A DNA stretch of 64,000 nucleotides from Deltaproteobacteria bacterium (GCA_016192705.1 JACPTQ010000015.1:1-64000); one strand, 5' to 3'. Positions 17,223-26,817 are shown, counted from the stretch's first letter. Notes: generated by a model not told the origin, from the sequence alone. Made by a program: numbers and translations.

Positions 17223-18206
17223 CTACTCAGCGGTCTTTCCATCCGTCTCCGGCACCGCGTCACCCGCCGCTTCACCGGTACCAGCTGCCGCCGCATCCGC
17301 CGCCGCCCCAACGCGCCGCCGCCCCGCCTTAAACTCCTCCTCGTCTTCTTCTCCGGCCGCTCCCCGCGCAAAGTATCCGCGCGGTCGCTTCACAATGACT
17401 TCCGGCCCCTCACCTGGGAACGCCGGTGCCGGCTTCGTCGCCGCTGCCGCCGTTTCCGCCGCCGCCGCAACGGCCTTCTCGCCCGCGCCAGCTCGGTCGC
17501 GCGCCGTGATGTGCTCGTCACGCTGCCGCGCACCTTCAAGACACGCCTCGGCAACGGAACTCGCGTACAGCTTAATCGCGCGAATCGAATCGTCATTACC
17601 CGGCACGAGGTAATCGATCGGACCCGGGTCGCAATTCGTGTCGACAACCGCAACCACCGGAATGCCGAGCCGATTCGCCTCATGCACCGCAATCGACTCT
17701 TTGATCGTGTCGATGACAAACACAACGCCCGGCAACTTCTCCATGTCCCGGATCCCCTCAAAATTGAAAATCAGTTTTTCGATCTCTTTTTCGATCCCCG
17801 ACAGCTCTTTCTTCGTGAGCCCCGCGCGCAGCTGTTCGTCGCCCATCAATTTCTCGAGCGACTTCAGCCGCGCGACGCTCGATTGGATCGTGCGAAAATT
17901 TGTCAGCGACCCCCCGAGCCAACGGTTCACGACGTACGGCATTCCGGCGCGTTTTGCTTCGTCGCGCATGACGTCTTTCGCCTGTTCCTTGGTCGCGACA
18001 AAAAGCACATCGCCGCCGCGCGCAACCGTCTGCACGATCACGTTGTACGCCTCGCGAAAAAGCCGCACGGTTTTCTGCAAATCGATGATGTAAATCCCGT
18101 TCCGCGCGCCATAAATGAACGGGCGCATCTTCGGGTTCCATCGCTTCGTCTGGTGACCAAAGTGGACACCGGACTCGAGTAACTGACGCATGGTGGCTGC
18201 TGGCAT
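17223..18206 (-). CDS. rpsB: 30S ribosomal protein S2 with a long C-terminal tail
   Basis: S2 helps assemble the small subunit and bind S1. The conserved body runs from MRQLLESGVHFGHQTKRWNP through IYIIDLQKTV, FVATKEQAKDV, VNRWLGGSLTNFRTI and DTNCDPGPIDYLVPGNDDSIRAI. At 327 aa it exceeds the usual 240-260. The extra C-terminal ~85 residues are Ala/Glu/Pro-rich and low complexity, with one basic patch (VIVKRPRGYFARG). Extended S2 tails occur in several phyla, and their role is unknown. It is the first gene of the cluster. Confidence 0.96.
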   Translation of the reverse strand: MPAATMRQLLESGVHFGHQTKRWNPKMRPFIYGARNGIYIIDLQKTVRLFREAYNVIVQTVARGGDVLFVATKEQAKDVMRDEAKRAGMPYVVNRWLGGSLTNFRTIQSSVARLKSLEKLMGDEQLRAGLTKKELSGIEKEIEKLIFNFEGIRDMEKLPGVVFVIDTIKESIAVHEANRLGIPVVAVVDTNCDPGPIDYLVPGNDDSIRAIKLYASSVAEACLEGARQRDEHITARDRAGAGEKAVAAAAETAAAATKPAPAFPGEGPEVIVKRPRGYFARGAAGEEDEEEFKAGRRRVGAAADAAAAGTGEAAGDAVPETDGKTAE

Positions 18207-18333
18207 GACCGGACTCCTCTGGGCGTTATTCCTCCGCCCCCTTCACCTTGCGCAGCACAAGCCTTTTACGGCCACACCCGGCGCGCAATCGAGGGGCGTG
18301 CGTTTTTGTTGGCCCCAAAATCAGGGCCGAAGA

Positions 18334-18363
18334 CTTATAGCAGGGGTCTTTCGCAAAATGCAA
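18334..18363 (-). promoter_or_regulatory. Candidate sigma-70 promoter for rpsB-tsf-pyrH-frr
   Basis: On the minus strand TTGCAT (18358-18363) and TATAAG (18334-18339) are separated by 18 bases, immediately past the end of the upstream gene. It would give a leader of about 120 nt. That leader contains a GGCCC/GGGCC inverted repeat near 18311-18328, which could serve S2 autoregulation (inference). Confidence 0.5.
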
Positions 18364-18373
18364 CAGCGCCCAG

Positions 18374-20347
18374 TTATGGCGCAGGAATCGTCGGCAGCCG
18401 ATCGGCAACCAGCGTCCGAAAAAACTCCTTTAACTGACGGCGCGCCGACGCGTCATTAAAGATGGGGAAGTGCCCCGCTGCCGGAAACTGTCGAAAAAGG
18501 GCGGTCACGGCGGGCTGCCCATCGGCAGCGGCGACGTTCGCACGAACCGGCCCGTCAATCGGCGCGAGTCCCGCAAGGGCAAACGCAGGCGAGCCGGTGT
18601 GCCCATCACGAAAGGGTGGAAGTGCGCCCGCGAGTGCAAGCGCCTCCGCCGTCTGCCACACCGTCTGCGGGTCTTTAAGGCCGCTCGTCAAAAAGACGCT
18701 CTTCCGCGTCGGGCGCGGTGCGCGGATCCAATAGCGCGCGTAATTGAGCGGGTCGGCGACTTCACCCATCATCTGAATAAAGGCGAGCGCTGGGTGAAAC
18801 TGGTTGAGCGACTCGACGCCCGCGATGTTGAGACCGAGCGGCCCCTCGGCCAGCCGACTCATCTGGCCGTCGTCGCGTAGAAGCGCGCTCGTCGTGAAAT
18901 GCCCGCCCGCGCCCGAGAGGAGCACTCCGGCGAGATTCGGTTCAATCGCCGCGTAGATCGCCCCCGTGAGCCCGCCCTGCGAATGCCCAAAGAACCCGAA
19001 GTTACGCAGGTCGAAGCGAATCGTTCGCGCCGCGGGGTCGATGGTTGCGGGGATTGTGAGCCCCTCAACCATGCGCCGAAGCGAAACATGGTCGAGCGCC
19101 GCTTGCCGGAGAAGATTCCGCGCGGCCGTCGGATTCATGACGTTCGCCCAGCACTCTTCAACGGCCTGACCAAGGCACGTTGTCGCGCCGCCTGCACGTG
19201 GGCCAGAAAGGACCTGGTCAATTCCGAAAGCCGCAATCCCAACACTCGCAAGCGCTTCGCACGTACGGTCTTCGACGACCGTCTGGTAATCGCCACCGGT
19301 CCCGTGGCTGTAAAACACAACCGGATAACCGTTCTCAGGCTGCGGCGATGTCGGAACGCAAACGGTCACGCGCATCGTCTCCGACAGCGCGACAATCGGT
19401 TTGCCGTCAGCACCAAATCGAAACTCGCCACCTGCAAGTTCGTACGGCGCTGTCCCATGAACGTAAGAGGGCGCGCTGTATTTTCCGGTAAAAACCGCTC
19501 CCAAATTCGCGCGGAGTTGCTGAACATAGACGACGTCCCTCATCGCGGGTGCCGGCTCTGAAAGCAGATGATCGCGCAGAAGAAGGAGCTCGTCGAGAAT
19601 CGGCTGTGTCGTAAAGACCGCGGCGCCCGCAATTGTGTCGCGTGGAATCCGCTCGGCGTCGAGTAACTCGGCGAGCGCCCTAACGCCTGCGCGCGCAATC
19701 GCGTCGTCGCTTGCACCCTGCGCAAGAGCCGACAAGAACGCCTCCTCGGCGCCAACCGGCGCACCGCTCGCATCGCGCACGCGCGTCGTCACAACGATCG
19801 CGTGGCGTGTGCTCGGCGCAAGCGGAAACCCAACGACGGGGCGAACGGCAAGAACATTCGCGGGCAAAAAAAGCGTCGCGGTCGGATGCCATTTCCATTC
19901 GATCGGAACACGACGCATGTCGGCGGGCGACGCACCATCGAGCGCAACGAGATAGAGGGACGCGTCCGGTTTCAGCGAGTCAGCGGGCGTTGGCAACGAC
20001 GCCGCGTCGATCGCGCCCGTAAACGGAATGTAGATGGGCGTCGACAAGCCCCACCCGCGCAAGACGTTCTTTGACGCGGCGCGAATCACGTCAAAGCCGA
20101 CGCCCGCACGCGGATTGGGAAACGACTCGGGGTCAAAGAATCCGTTCGCGTTTAAGCGGCGGTCGTCGGGCCAAATCGCGGCGAACGTGTTTTCGCGAGT
20201 CGCCTCCAGAGAGGTGCGAACCTGCGTCGCAGCGGGAACTTCGCGACCGGGGGGCGACGCGCCGTCGGATGGCTCCTTTGGCGCCGCACCGCACGCTGAA
20301 AGCGCCGCCAGAAACGCCCACAAACCCGCGAGATGACGTCCACTCAA
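18374..20347 (-). CDS. Secreted alpha/beta-hydrolase lipoprotein
   Basis: The 657-aa product has a signal peptide with lipobox LSAC. The N-terminal ~330 residues form a beta-rich region of unknown role (STPIYIPFTGAID, LYLVALDGA). The catalytic part shows the oxyanion stretch VVFYSHGTGG (about residue 350) and the nucleophile elbow FGHSQGG (about residue 457), with a later GHF stretch that could supply the His. It resembles large extracellular lipase/esterase-like lipoproteins. The substrate cannot be told. It is monocistronic. A CTCTC-GCAA-GAGAG hairpin lies upstream (about 20383-20396). Confidence 0.8.
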   Translation of the reverse strand: MSGRHLAGLWAFLAALSACGAAPKEPSDGASPPGREVPAATQVRTSLEATRENTFAAIWPDDRRLNANGFFDPESFPNPRAGVGFDVIRAASKNVLRGWGLSTPIYIPFTGAIDAASLPTPADSLKPDASLYLVALDGASPADMRRVPIEWKWHPTATLFLPANVLAVRPVVGFPLAPSTRHAIVVTTRVRDASGAPVGAEEAFLSALAQGASDDAIARAGVRALAELLDAERIPRDTIAGAAVFTTQPILDELLLLRDHLLSEPAPAMRDVVYVQQLRANLGAVFTGKYSAPSYVHGTAPYELAGGEFRFGADGKPIVALSETMRVTVCVPTSPQPENGYPVVFYSHGTGGDYQTVVEDRTCEALASVGIAAFGIDQVLSGPRAGGATTCLGQAVEECWANVMNPTAARNLLRQAALDHVSLRRMVEGLTIPATIDPAARTIRFDLRNFGFFGHSQGGLTGAIYAAIEPNLAGVLLSGAGGHFTTSALLRDDGQMSRLAEGPLGLNIAGVESLNQFHPALAFIQMMGEVADPLNYARYWIRAPRPTRKSVFLTSGLKDPQTVWQTAEALALAGALPPFRDGHTGSPAFALAGLAPIDGPVRANVAAADGQPAVTALFRQFPAAGHFPIFNDASARRQLKEFFRTLVADRLPTIPAP

Positions 20348-20427
20348 ACGCGCGTCCTCCGATCCAGAAAATAGATGAGTCTACTCTCTTGCGAGAGAAT
20401 CCGCCATTACAAACATTGGCTCTCGGA

Positions 20428-21426
20428 CTAACTGGTATACGAGGGCACCACAGAAAACCCGCTGACGACAGCGCCGTCGCGACCAATCGCATACGGCATT
20501 CGCGGCGTCGTGTGTGCAACACCAACGTCACCGCGCGGCGTGACAACGATGATCCCACCAACACCACCGGTGCGGTCGCGCATTCGGGCGAGCGCCTCGC
20601 GCGCCGCAGCCATCGCCGACGCTCCACCGCGAAATCGCTCAACAGCCGATCGCGTAAGCCCCGCGCGAATGATGTATTCGCCCGGCCCCGTCGCCGACGC
20701 CGCCCCAAGCTCGTTGTCGGCATACGTGCCCGCGCCCGCAATCGGCGTGTCCCCGACGCGTCCCGAGCGTTTCCCCGCGCGCCCGCCCGTCGACGTCGCC
20801 GCGGCAACATTTCCGCGCGCATCAACCGCGACCGCCCCGACTGTCCCCCCGCGCTTTTCTGCCCCCGCTCCCGCATCCTCTCCAGCGCCCGCTTCCGCCT
20901 GTTCTTTCCTAACCCCCTTTTTTTCCTCCTCCGATCTCTGTGCTCTCTGTGCCTCCGTGGTTACTCCCCTCTTCTCTTCTCTTTCCGCCGCCAACTCCCG
21001 CCGCGCGCGCTCCGTCTCAAGAGACTCTTGCGACACAACACCAACCCCGCACTCCTCCGCGAATCGCGCCGCGCCCGCCCCCACCAAGAAAACCGCTTCA
21101 TTCGCCTCGAGAACTTTCCGCGCGAGCCGCACCGCCGACGCAACCGGCGGCACCGCACCAACCGCCCCCACGCGCAACGTCGCGCCGTCCATAATCGCCG
21201 CATCAAGTTCGATTGTTCCCTCGCGCGTAAAACACGCCCCGCGCCCCGAGTTGTAGAGCGGGTCTTCTTCGAGCACTCGCACAGCCGCCTCCACCGCATC
21301 GATGGCCGCCCCGCCCGCCTCGAGCACACGCCACCCTTCGCGCGCCGAGCGCTCGCACCCCGCGCGGGCCTCCGCTTCCGCCACGTCGTCCCATCGCCCC
21401 GCTCCGCCGTGTACAACAATGACCAT
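20428..21426 (-). CDS. Isoaspartyl peptidase / plant-type L-asparaginase
   Basis: This Ntn hydrolase of 332 aa cleaves isoaspartyl dipeptides or asparagine after self-processing. It starts VIVVHGGAG, with the active-site surroundings DPLYNSGRGA and ELDAAIMDG. The autocleavage site with nucleophile GTVGAVA (Thr195) follows, then the beta-subunit motifs GRVGDTPIAGAGTYAD and ATGPGEYIIR. Directly before Thr195 sits an extra, highly charged stretch (about 148-192). It includes TTEAQRAQRSEEEKK, encoded by a family-1 repeat, in the linker that is normally lost or disordered after cleavage. The ATG at 21426 follows AAGGGAG by 8 bases. Confidence 0.92.
   Translation of the reverse strand: MVIVVHGGAGRWDDVAEAEARAGCERSAREGWRVLEAGGAAIDAVEAAVRVLEEDPLYNSGRGACFTREGTIELDAAIMDGATLRVGAVGAVPPVASAVRLARKVLEANEAVFLVGAGAARFAEECGVGVVSQESLETERARRELAAEREEKRGVTTEAQRAQRSEEEKKGVRKEQAEAGAGEDAGAGAEKRGGTVGAVAVDARGNVAAATSTGGRAGKRSGRVGDTPIAGAGTYADNELGAASATGPGEYIIRAGLTRSAVERFRGGASAMAAAREALARMRDRTGGVGGIIVVTPRGDVGVAHTTPRMPYAIGRDGAVVSGFSVVPSYTS
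20935..20974 (-). repeat. Family 1 repeat inside the isoaspartyl peptidase gene
   Basis: On the plus strand it reads CTCTGTGCTCTCTGTGCCTC then CGTGGTTACTCC. It is inverted relative to the gene's coding sense, so it encodes charged residues (TTEAQRAQRSEE) rather than a hydrophobic signal. Confidence 0.8.
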
Positions 21427-21563
21427 CGCCGCAACTCCCTTCGAAACAAAGAATGGTACCAGAAAACTCAACTCGCCATGCATCGACCTACGCACTTGCG
21501 GAATTTACCTGCGCGAGGTATGAGTGCCGGTTTCACAACTCGAGTAAAGATGGAGGAAAGACG

Positions 21564-22049
21564 ATGATACTTAAGAGAATGACAATGGGATTTGCAATGG
21601 CCCTGGTGGTCGGCAGCTTCTTGACGGCGTGCGGGGCGGACAGCGTTCAGACCAGCGACGAGCGCGTGAGCAGCGCGTCTCAAGATCTCGTACCTGCCAT
21701 ATGCGGCGGCATCGCGGCGTTGCCTTGCCCGTCAGGTCAGAAATGCCTGATTAAGGACAACTACCCCGATGCGACTGGCATATGCGTCGGGCAGAACGAA
21801 GCGAAAGGCCGGGGATCGCGGTGCGAATTGGTTCGGTGCGAGTACGTACTTTGCCCTCCTGGACAGCATCTCCTTGTAACGCCACGCGACTGCTGCGGCT
21901 TCTGCATTCCTGACAAATCAGCACCACCCGCCGACGGGCAGTGCAAGACGGCGCTCGACTGCCAAGGTCTCATTCACATCATGTGCGTGGGTGATTGGGC
22001 CTGCAACGCGGGCTCGTGCGTCTACACCTGCGCCAGCTCAATGCTTTAA
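21564..22049 (+). CDS. Small Cys-rich lipoprotein
   Basis: The 161-aa product follows GGAGG by 7 bases and has the lipobox LTAC. The mature part has about 15 cysteines. It begins with a module ICGGIAALPCPSGQKC seen in many myxobacterial secreted proteins, then CPPGQHLLVTPRDCCGFC and a last module CKTALDCQG...CNAGSC resembling Dickkopf-type repeats. It is likely a disulfide-stabilised surface or periplasmic protein. The function is unknown. Confidence 0.82.
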   Translation: MILKRMTMGFAMALVVGSFLTACGADSVQTSDERVSSASQDLVPAICGGIAALPCPSGQKCLIKDNYPDATGICVGQNEAKGRGSRCELVRCEYVLCPPGQHLLVTPRDCCGFCIPDKSAPPADGQCKTALDCQGLIHIMCVGDWACNAGSCVYTCASSML

Positions 22050-22069
22050 CAGGATAAGCTCCGGGGCGT

Positions 22070-24319
22070 TCACCGACGCGCGGCCGGGAGTGGCGCCGGC
22101 GTTTGGAATTCGAACAGGGGTTCGGCCTTCGCGAGCTGCGCCGCAAACACCTTCGGATCAGAAGTTGGGAGCTCGCAAATCTGGTCGCGACAGACGTACG
22201 CGGTCGCCTTGCCGCGTCGCGCATGCTTATCTCGCGCGAGTGGAACGATTTTCGCTTGTGCGTCGAGGTCGTTCCCCTCGGTTGCAACGACGAAGATTCG
22301 GTTCGGGACGAACGCACGATGAAACGTCGCCTCGAGTTCCTTCGCGGCGCCAGTCGTGGGCCCCACGATGATCACCTGAAGCGGCTTGTCGAGAAAAAAA
22401 TCCAACGCCGAAAGAATCTTGCCGGCGCTCCAGCCGCCCTTCATCTGGCCCGAAAAAACACGCAACGCCTTTTCGGCGAATTGGCGCGCGCGCGTTTCCT
22501 GAGTCAACTCGCCGAGGCGCAACAGATTCAAGATGGCGACTGAGTTTCCCGAAGGTTCGGCGCCGTCCGAGTCGGGCTTTTCCCGAACAAGCAACGCCTC
22601 GTGCCGATGCGGTGTTTGGAAAAAGCCACCGTGCTTGTCGTCCCAAAAATCCCGCTCCAAAACGGCGTGAAGTCGCTTCGCCTCGTTAAGCCATCTGATG
22701 TCGTGTGTCGCTTCGAAGAGGTCGAGCAAGCCTTGGACGACGAAGGCATAGTCGTCGAGGAGACCCTCGTGGCGCGCGCGACCCAATCGGAAAGTGCGAC
22801 GCAGCTTGTCGCCGTCCCGCATCGTGTCCAAGACAAACCGCGCGGCTCTTGCGGCCCGCTCGGCGTACGCGGGGTTCGCAAAAACCGCGGCCCCGCGAGC
22901 GAACGCGGAAATCGCGAGTCCGTTCCATGACGCGATGATCTTGTCGTCACGAATGGGTCGCGGTCGCCTCTCGCGCGCTTCGTACAAGATTCGCTTGGCA
23001 GCTCGAATCTCCGCCCCAAGAGCTTGCGCCGAAACGCCGACGGTGCGTGCCACGACCTCAAGCGCGGCCGGTTGGTAAAGCACGTTTCTCCCCTCGAAGT
23101 TCCCTTGGGCTGTGACACCGAACGTTGCCTCGACATGCCCTGCGCGCACGCGCCCGAGGAGTCGCCGCAACTCCGCGGCCGTCCACGTAAAGAACCAACC
23201 CTCCTCCTCGTGGTCTTTTTCGCCAACCCGGCTGTCGGCGTCCGTAGCGGAGTAAAACCCCCCTGCCGAATCCGACATCTCGCGCGCAAGGTAGTCGAGC
23301 GTCTCTCGGGCGATTTGCGCGAACGCGTCGCGCCTCGTGATCTGGTACCCCTCAAGGTAAACGATAACAAGCTGGGCGTTGTCGTACAGCATCTTCTCAA
23401 AGTGTGGCACGAGCCAGCGCGCATCGGTCGAATAGCGGTGAAACCCTCCACCCACATGGTCGCGAATGCCGCCGGCCGCCATTCCCGCGAGGGTGCGCTC
23501 GACCATCTGATGCGCCACCCTATCGCCCGTCCGGCGATGGTAACGTGCGATGAGTTCGATGTTGGATGGGGTCGGGAATTTTGGCGCGTTGCCGAAACCG
23601 CCGTGGACCGAATCAAACCTCTTCGCGAGTTGCACCGCACCCGCGCGAATCAAGTCCGGTCCCGGCGCGCCCGTCGCCGACGGTGTTTGCGCGGCCGCCC
23701 GAAGTCGCTCGGTGATCTGGCGAGAAAACGTGACAACGCGGTGCGGGTCGCCTTTATAAACATCGCTCAGTTCGCGAAGGATCGAGAGAAAGCCCTTTTG
23801 TGCCCCGCGGTCACCGTCGCGCGCTGGGAAATAGGTCCCGGCAAAGAAAGGCTCGCGCGCGTAAGTCAGGACGACGGTCATGGGCCAACCGCCGCGGCCC
23901 GTGAGCATTTGAACCGCGTTCATGTAAAGCGAGTCGACGTCGGGTCGCTCCTCGCGGTCCACCTTGATGGCGACGAAATGTTCGTTCAAAACGCGCGCAA
24001 TCTCCACATCCTCAAATGACTCGCGCTCCATCACGTGACACCAGTGACACGTTGAATAACCGATCGAAAGGAGCACAGGCTTCTTTTCGCTTTTTGCGCG
24101 TGCGAAAGCCTCGTCTCCCCACGGATGCCAGTTGACGGGGTTATGGGCGTGCTGGAGAAGATAGGGGCTTGTCTCCAGGAAAAGCCGATTGGTGTATTTC
24201 GGCGAGCCGTCAGGATTGAGATGACGGGTTCGTGGCGCCCCGAGCGCGCGACGGTGACCGCGGGGCACAAAAGGGCTTTCTGCGCGCGGTCCGGTTGCTT
24301 CCGGGCGTCCGCTTTGCAC
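22070..24319 (-). CDS. SPATA20/YyaL-like thioredoxin-domain protein (DUF255)
   Basis: The product is up to 749 aa. The family signature [23 protein letters not shown] lies near residue 45. The thioredoxin-like motif [10 protein letters not shown] (about residue 90) follows, and then [10 protein letters not shown]. The C-terminal two thirds form an alpha/alpha-toroid like N-acylglucosamine epimerases. The biochemical role of the family is unsettled (redox or carbohydrate-related). The start is uncertain: ATG 24319 is the most upstream, while GTG 24268 lies inside a 39-bp sequence repeated inverted within the gene. The stop lies 20 bp from the convergent lipoprotein gene. Confidence 0.88.
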   Translation of the reverse strand: MQSGRPEATGPRAESPFVPRGHRRALGAPRTRHLNPDGSPKYTNRLFLETSPYLLQHAHNPVNWHPWGDEAFARAKSEKKPVLLSIGYSTCHWCHVMERESFEDVEIARVLNEHFVAIKVDREERPDVDSLYMNAVQMLTGRGGWPMTVVLTYAREPFFAGTYFPARDGDRGAQKGFLSILRELSDVYKGDPHRVVTFSRQITERLRAAAQTPSATGAPGPDLIRAGAVQLAKRFDSVHGGFGNAPKFPTPSNIELIARYHRRTGDRVAHQMVERTLAGMAAGGIRDHVGGGFHRYSTDARWLVPHFEKMLYDNAQLVIVYLEGYQITRRDAFAQIARETLDYLAREMSDSAGGFYSATDADSRVGEKDHEEEGWFFTWTAAELRRLLGRVRAGHVEATFGVTAQGNFEGRNVLYQPAALEVVARTVGVSAQALGAEIRAAKRILYEARERRPRPIRDDKIIASWNGLAISAFARGAAVFANPAYAERAARAARFVLDTMRDGDKLRRTFRLGRARHEGLLDDYAFVVQGLLDLFEATHDIRWLNEAKRLHAVLERDFWDDKHGGFFQTPHRHEALLVREKPDSDGAEPSGNSVAILNLLRLGELTQETRARQFAEKALRVFSGQMKGGWSAGKILSALDFFLDKPLQVIIVGPTTGAAKELEATFHRAFVPNRIFVVATEGNDLDAQAKIVPLARDKHARRGKATAYVCRDQICELPTSDPKVFAAQLAKAEPLFEFQTPAPLPAARR
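23787..23825 (+). repeat. 39-bp perfect inverted repeat, internal arm
   Basis: AGAAAGCCCTTTTGTGCCCC followed by GCGGTCACCGTCGCGCGCT is present here. The exact inverse complement is at 24243-24281. Here it encodes [12 protein letters not shown] of the SPATA20-like protein. Confidence 0.9.
24243..24281 (-). repeat. 39-bp perfect inverted repeat, N-terminal arm
   Basis: This is the exact inverse complement of 23787-23825. Here it encodes [12 protein letters not shown] upstream of the conserved part of the SPATA20-like protein, and contains the alternative GTG start. Confidence 0.9.
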
Positions 24320-24469
24320 GCGAAGAGCGTCTCAGTTAAAAGCAGCGTCCATCGAACCATCGCAGGTTTGAACCGCATCTCGACGGATATCATCGCACAG
24401 GAAACGATCAGCGGCGCGCACGAACCCTATTCCCGGAGGCGGCAGAGCGGCCTGTTCGTCAAGTGAGCT

Positions 24470-25180
24470 CTACAACCCTAAAACCTTGTCGCAGTCAGGA
24501 TCGCTCCCAAACTTAGCCCTGTACCACTCGCAAAAGACGCGGCGGTAATAGATGAGGGGACCCGCGGGATTGTACTTGCAGACCTTTTGCTCCGCGAAGA
24601 TTCGCTTGGGTTTCCATTTGTTAACAACCGCGCGATACCAACCGACGAGGGCTCCCGTGCGGTCCTTTCCGTGCAGGCATGAGACATAACAGGGGTGGTT
24701 CTGTTTGTTGCTCACGATCTCCATGAACTTATCGCGGGCGCGGGTTATCGCCGCAGTGTACGAGGCCGGCACCGCAGCGCCTGGCGCCATGTGACTCCAC
24801 GACGGCGATGGAACCGGGAGATGAAAGAGCTGGATTCCGCGATTCGCGAGCTCGATCTTCTCGTCGAGATGTTCCATGGTTTTCGTCGATTCGCGAAGCA
24901 GGATGCGGCATTTGATGCCAAGCGATTTGAGCGTGTCGAACCCATTCCCACGCTTGCCGCTCGCGCTTGTCTTTCCCTTCGTGAACGGTTGGCAGCCTCG
25001 GTAAAGAACCCCCGCCTCGACGACACCAAAGTTCGCGAGACCATCGAACTTGAGATCCCGCGTCGCGCGAGCGGCGTACGTATCGGCTGAGCACGCGACC
25101 GCCTCCGCCGCCTCTTCGCCCCAAAGCACACCGACCGCCGCGAGGATTGCAGCCATTCCCAATCGCCATACTCGACTCAT
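24470..25180 (-). CDS. Exported tyrosine/dual-specificity phosphatase-like protein
   Basis: The 236-aa product carries an N-terminal signal peptide (about 1-29). Its phosphatase loop is SCLHGKDRTGA, the CX5R pattern with Cys168 and Arg174. The upstream region GVVEAGVLYRGCQP and the loss-prone WPD-like loop area (VPSPSWSH) fit cysteine phosphatases of the DSP/PTP type. With a signal peptide it would act outside the cytoplasm, on phosphoproteins, phosphoinositides or other phosphoesters. It starts 29 bp after the upstream gene with a GGAGG site, so the two form an operon. Confidence 0.85.
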   Translation of the reverse strand: MSRVWRLGMAAILAAVGVLWGEEAAEAVACSADTYAARATRDLKFDGLANFGVVEAGVLYRGCQPFTKGKTSASGKRGNGFDTLKSLGIKCRILLRESTKTMEHLDEKIELANRGIQLFHLPVPSPSWSHMAPGAAVPASYTAAITRARDKFMEIVSNKQNHPCYVSCLHGKDRTGALVGWYRAVVNKWKPKRIFAEQKVCKYNPAGPLIYYRRVFCEWYRAKFGSDPDCDKVLGL

Positions 25181-25209
25181 CGCGTGACCTCCACGAATCT
25201 CTTGGGCCG

Positions 25210-26817
25210 TCAGGGGTCGACTTCACCATACGAGCTGATGTTATGGAGATACAGAATCGAATCGAGCTCCCCCTCGAGCGCCGTGCCAAGCCGGTCCCAA
25301 GCCTTTTCGCTCTTCGCGAGCCCGTTCGTCCCGAGCGACGTCTCGTCGAACCAGTTCTCGTCGAAGTTAACCGCTTTGTTGTCCTTCAGAGATTTCGAGT
25401 TGTACCAATTCGTTTTCTTCACCCGAAAAACGAACATCCAGTGTTTCTTACCGTCGGACGGCGAGCTGACGGTCGTCCCCGGAGACGTGAAGTTGTCCGA
25501 CTCGCTCATCTCATAGCTGCTCGCAACAAACGGCGAATAGGCCTGGCGCCGCTTCATCCCGATGCCGTCGTTAAAACCCGAATTGTACCAGTCCGTGTGG
25601 CGATTCACCGCGTCACGAAGCCGTTCGTACGCGAGGTTGACGTTGACGCCCGCTGTCCCGAGCTTCGTGAGTGCGTTGAAACCCATGTCCTTCTTGGTCC
25701 ACGCTCCGGTCAACGTCGTCCAGGCCGACATGAACTCCTCGAGCCACGTGGTCGCGTCGAGCGAAAAGGCGAACTTAAACGGGCGCTTCCGTCCATCGCG
25801 GTGCGGTCGAATGACGACGTCCTGCCCTTCCTCGCGGAACATCGCGTCGTGCTTTGTGTCGCGGAAGAGCCATGCGCCAAGCCCCGCGCGCGCCGCGTTC
25901 CATCGGCTCCGAAACGGGGCCTTGAAGTACGCTTCGCACTCCGCGTTCGTCACCTTCGTGTCTTTCGCGGTTGTCGTGTCCTTGCAATGGTTCGAGATGG
26001 AACTCGAGTACCAGATCATCCCGTTCGACTCCGGGCTGTTCGGCTTGAAATTCGAGTCGCCGCGAAAGTCGTAATAGTAATCCTTGTCGGTTTGCGTGCA
26101 GTTCCCGGCATCGCTGAAACTCTTGAGACCCGCGTTAAAACTCTGGAGGTTGTCGAACGGTTTATTCTTCGCGACATACTCCGCCATCATGTATTTCGTT
26201 TCGCAGATCGTCTGCGCTTCGACCGGCGCATCGACCGCGGCGTACGTATCGCTCAGCTTGATATCGGGGTTCCCCTGCTGCTTCGCGTAAAAGAGCGCGG
26301 ACGAGAGCCGAAGGTACGGGCGATACGAGTGCGCCGACATCTGCGACCAGACGTTTTTCGTCGTGTCGACCGGCCCCTGCGGCGTTGTTGGCAGCGTAAA
26401 CATATTGTTGACCCACCGAATCTTGGCCTCGACCATACCGGCCCGGTCGCGAAACTCGCCACACAGGAGCGCGAGAAATGCGTGGGCGAGCTTACCGGTC
26501 CCAGGGGGTGCGGACGCCGGAGGCGGATTGAGGTTCGAATCGGATGTCCCAAGCCCGTACGCCTTGATCGGTCCGCTGTAGAAATAGTAGCTGCGCGGCG
26601 AAACGCGCGTGAGGATTCCGGCCGCCTTTTTTACGTCGGCGTTCGCATAATTCACTTCGGGTTTCGACGTCGAATTCGCCGTCCCCACGCAGTATTTGGC
26701 CCACGTCGACTGGTTTCTCGTCGACGACAAGTAGCCTGCGGGCCCGTTGTATTCCGCCGCCTCCGCGGCATGCCCGAACATCAAGACCAGAGCAACGAGC
26801 GGCGTCTTTTTGAGCAT
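25210..26817 (-). CDS. Secreted protein of unknown function
   Basis: The 535-aa product starts at ATG 26817 behind GAGGAGGG. The longer frame to 26868 would bury the signal peptide (LVALVLMFGHAAEAA). The mature protein is rich in Tyr, Ser and Asn and has several spaced cysteines. It shows no recognised domain. FLALLCGEFRDRAGM and RPYLRLSSALFYAK look helical. It heads an operon with the exported phosphatase, so the two may act on the same extracytoplasmic substrate (inference). Confidence 0.75.
   Translation of the reverse strand: MLKKTPLVALVLMFGHAAEAAEYNGPAGYLSSTRNQSTWAKYCVGTANSTSKPEVNYANADVKKAAGILTRVSPRSYYFYSGPIKAYGLGTSDSNLNPPPASAPPGTGKLAHAFLALLCGEFRDRAGMVEAKIRWVNNMFTLPTTPQGPVDTTKNVWSQMSAHSYRPYLRLSSALFYAKQQGNPDIKLSDTYAAVDAPVEAQTICETKYMMAEYVAKNKPFDNLQSFNAGLKSFSDAGNCTQTDKDYYYDFRGDSNFKPNSPESNGMIWYSSSISNHCKDTTTAKDTKVTNAECEAYFKAPFRSRWNAARAGLGAWLFRDTKHDAMFREEGQDVVIRPHRDGRKRPFKFAFSLDATTWLEEFMSAWTTLTGAWTKKDMGFNALTKLGTAGVNVNLAYERLRDAVNRHTDWYNSGFNDGIGMKRRQAYSPFVASSYEMSESDNFTSPGTTVSSPSDGKKHWMFVFRVKKTNWYNSKSLKDNKAVNFDENWFDETSLGTNGLAKSEKAWDRLGTALEGELDSILYLHNISSYGEVDP

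Noticed and set aside
16464-18182. Long plus-strand open frame opposite rpsB-tsf-pyrH
   Set aside because: It is the complement of three well-recognised genes. Arg-rich composition is typical of antisense frames in GC-rich DNA.
23024-24019. 331-codon plus-strand frame opposite the SPATA20-like gene
   Set aside because: Antisense shadow; the minus-strand product has clear family motifs.
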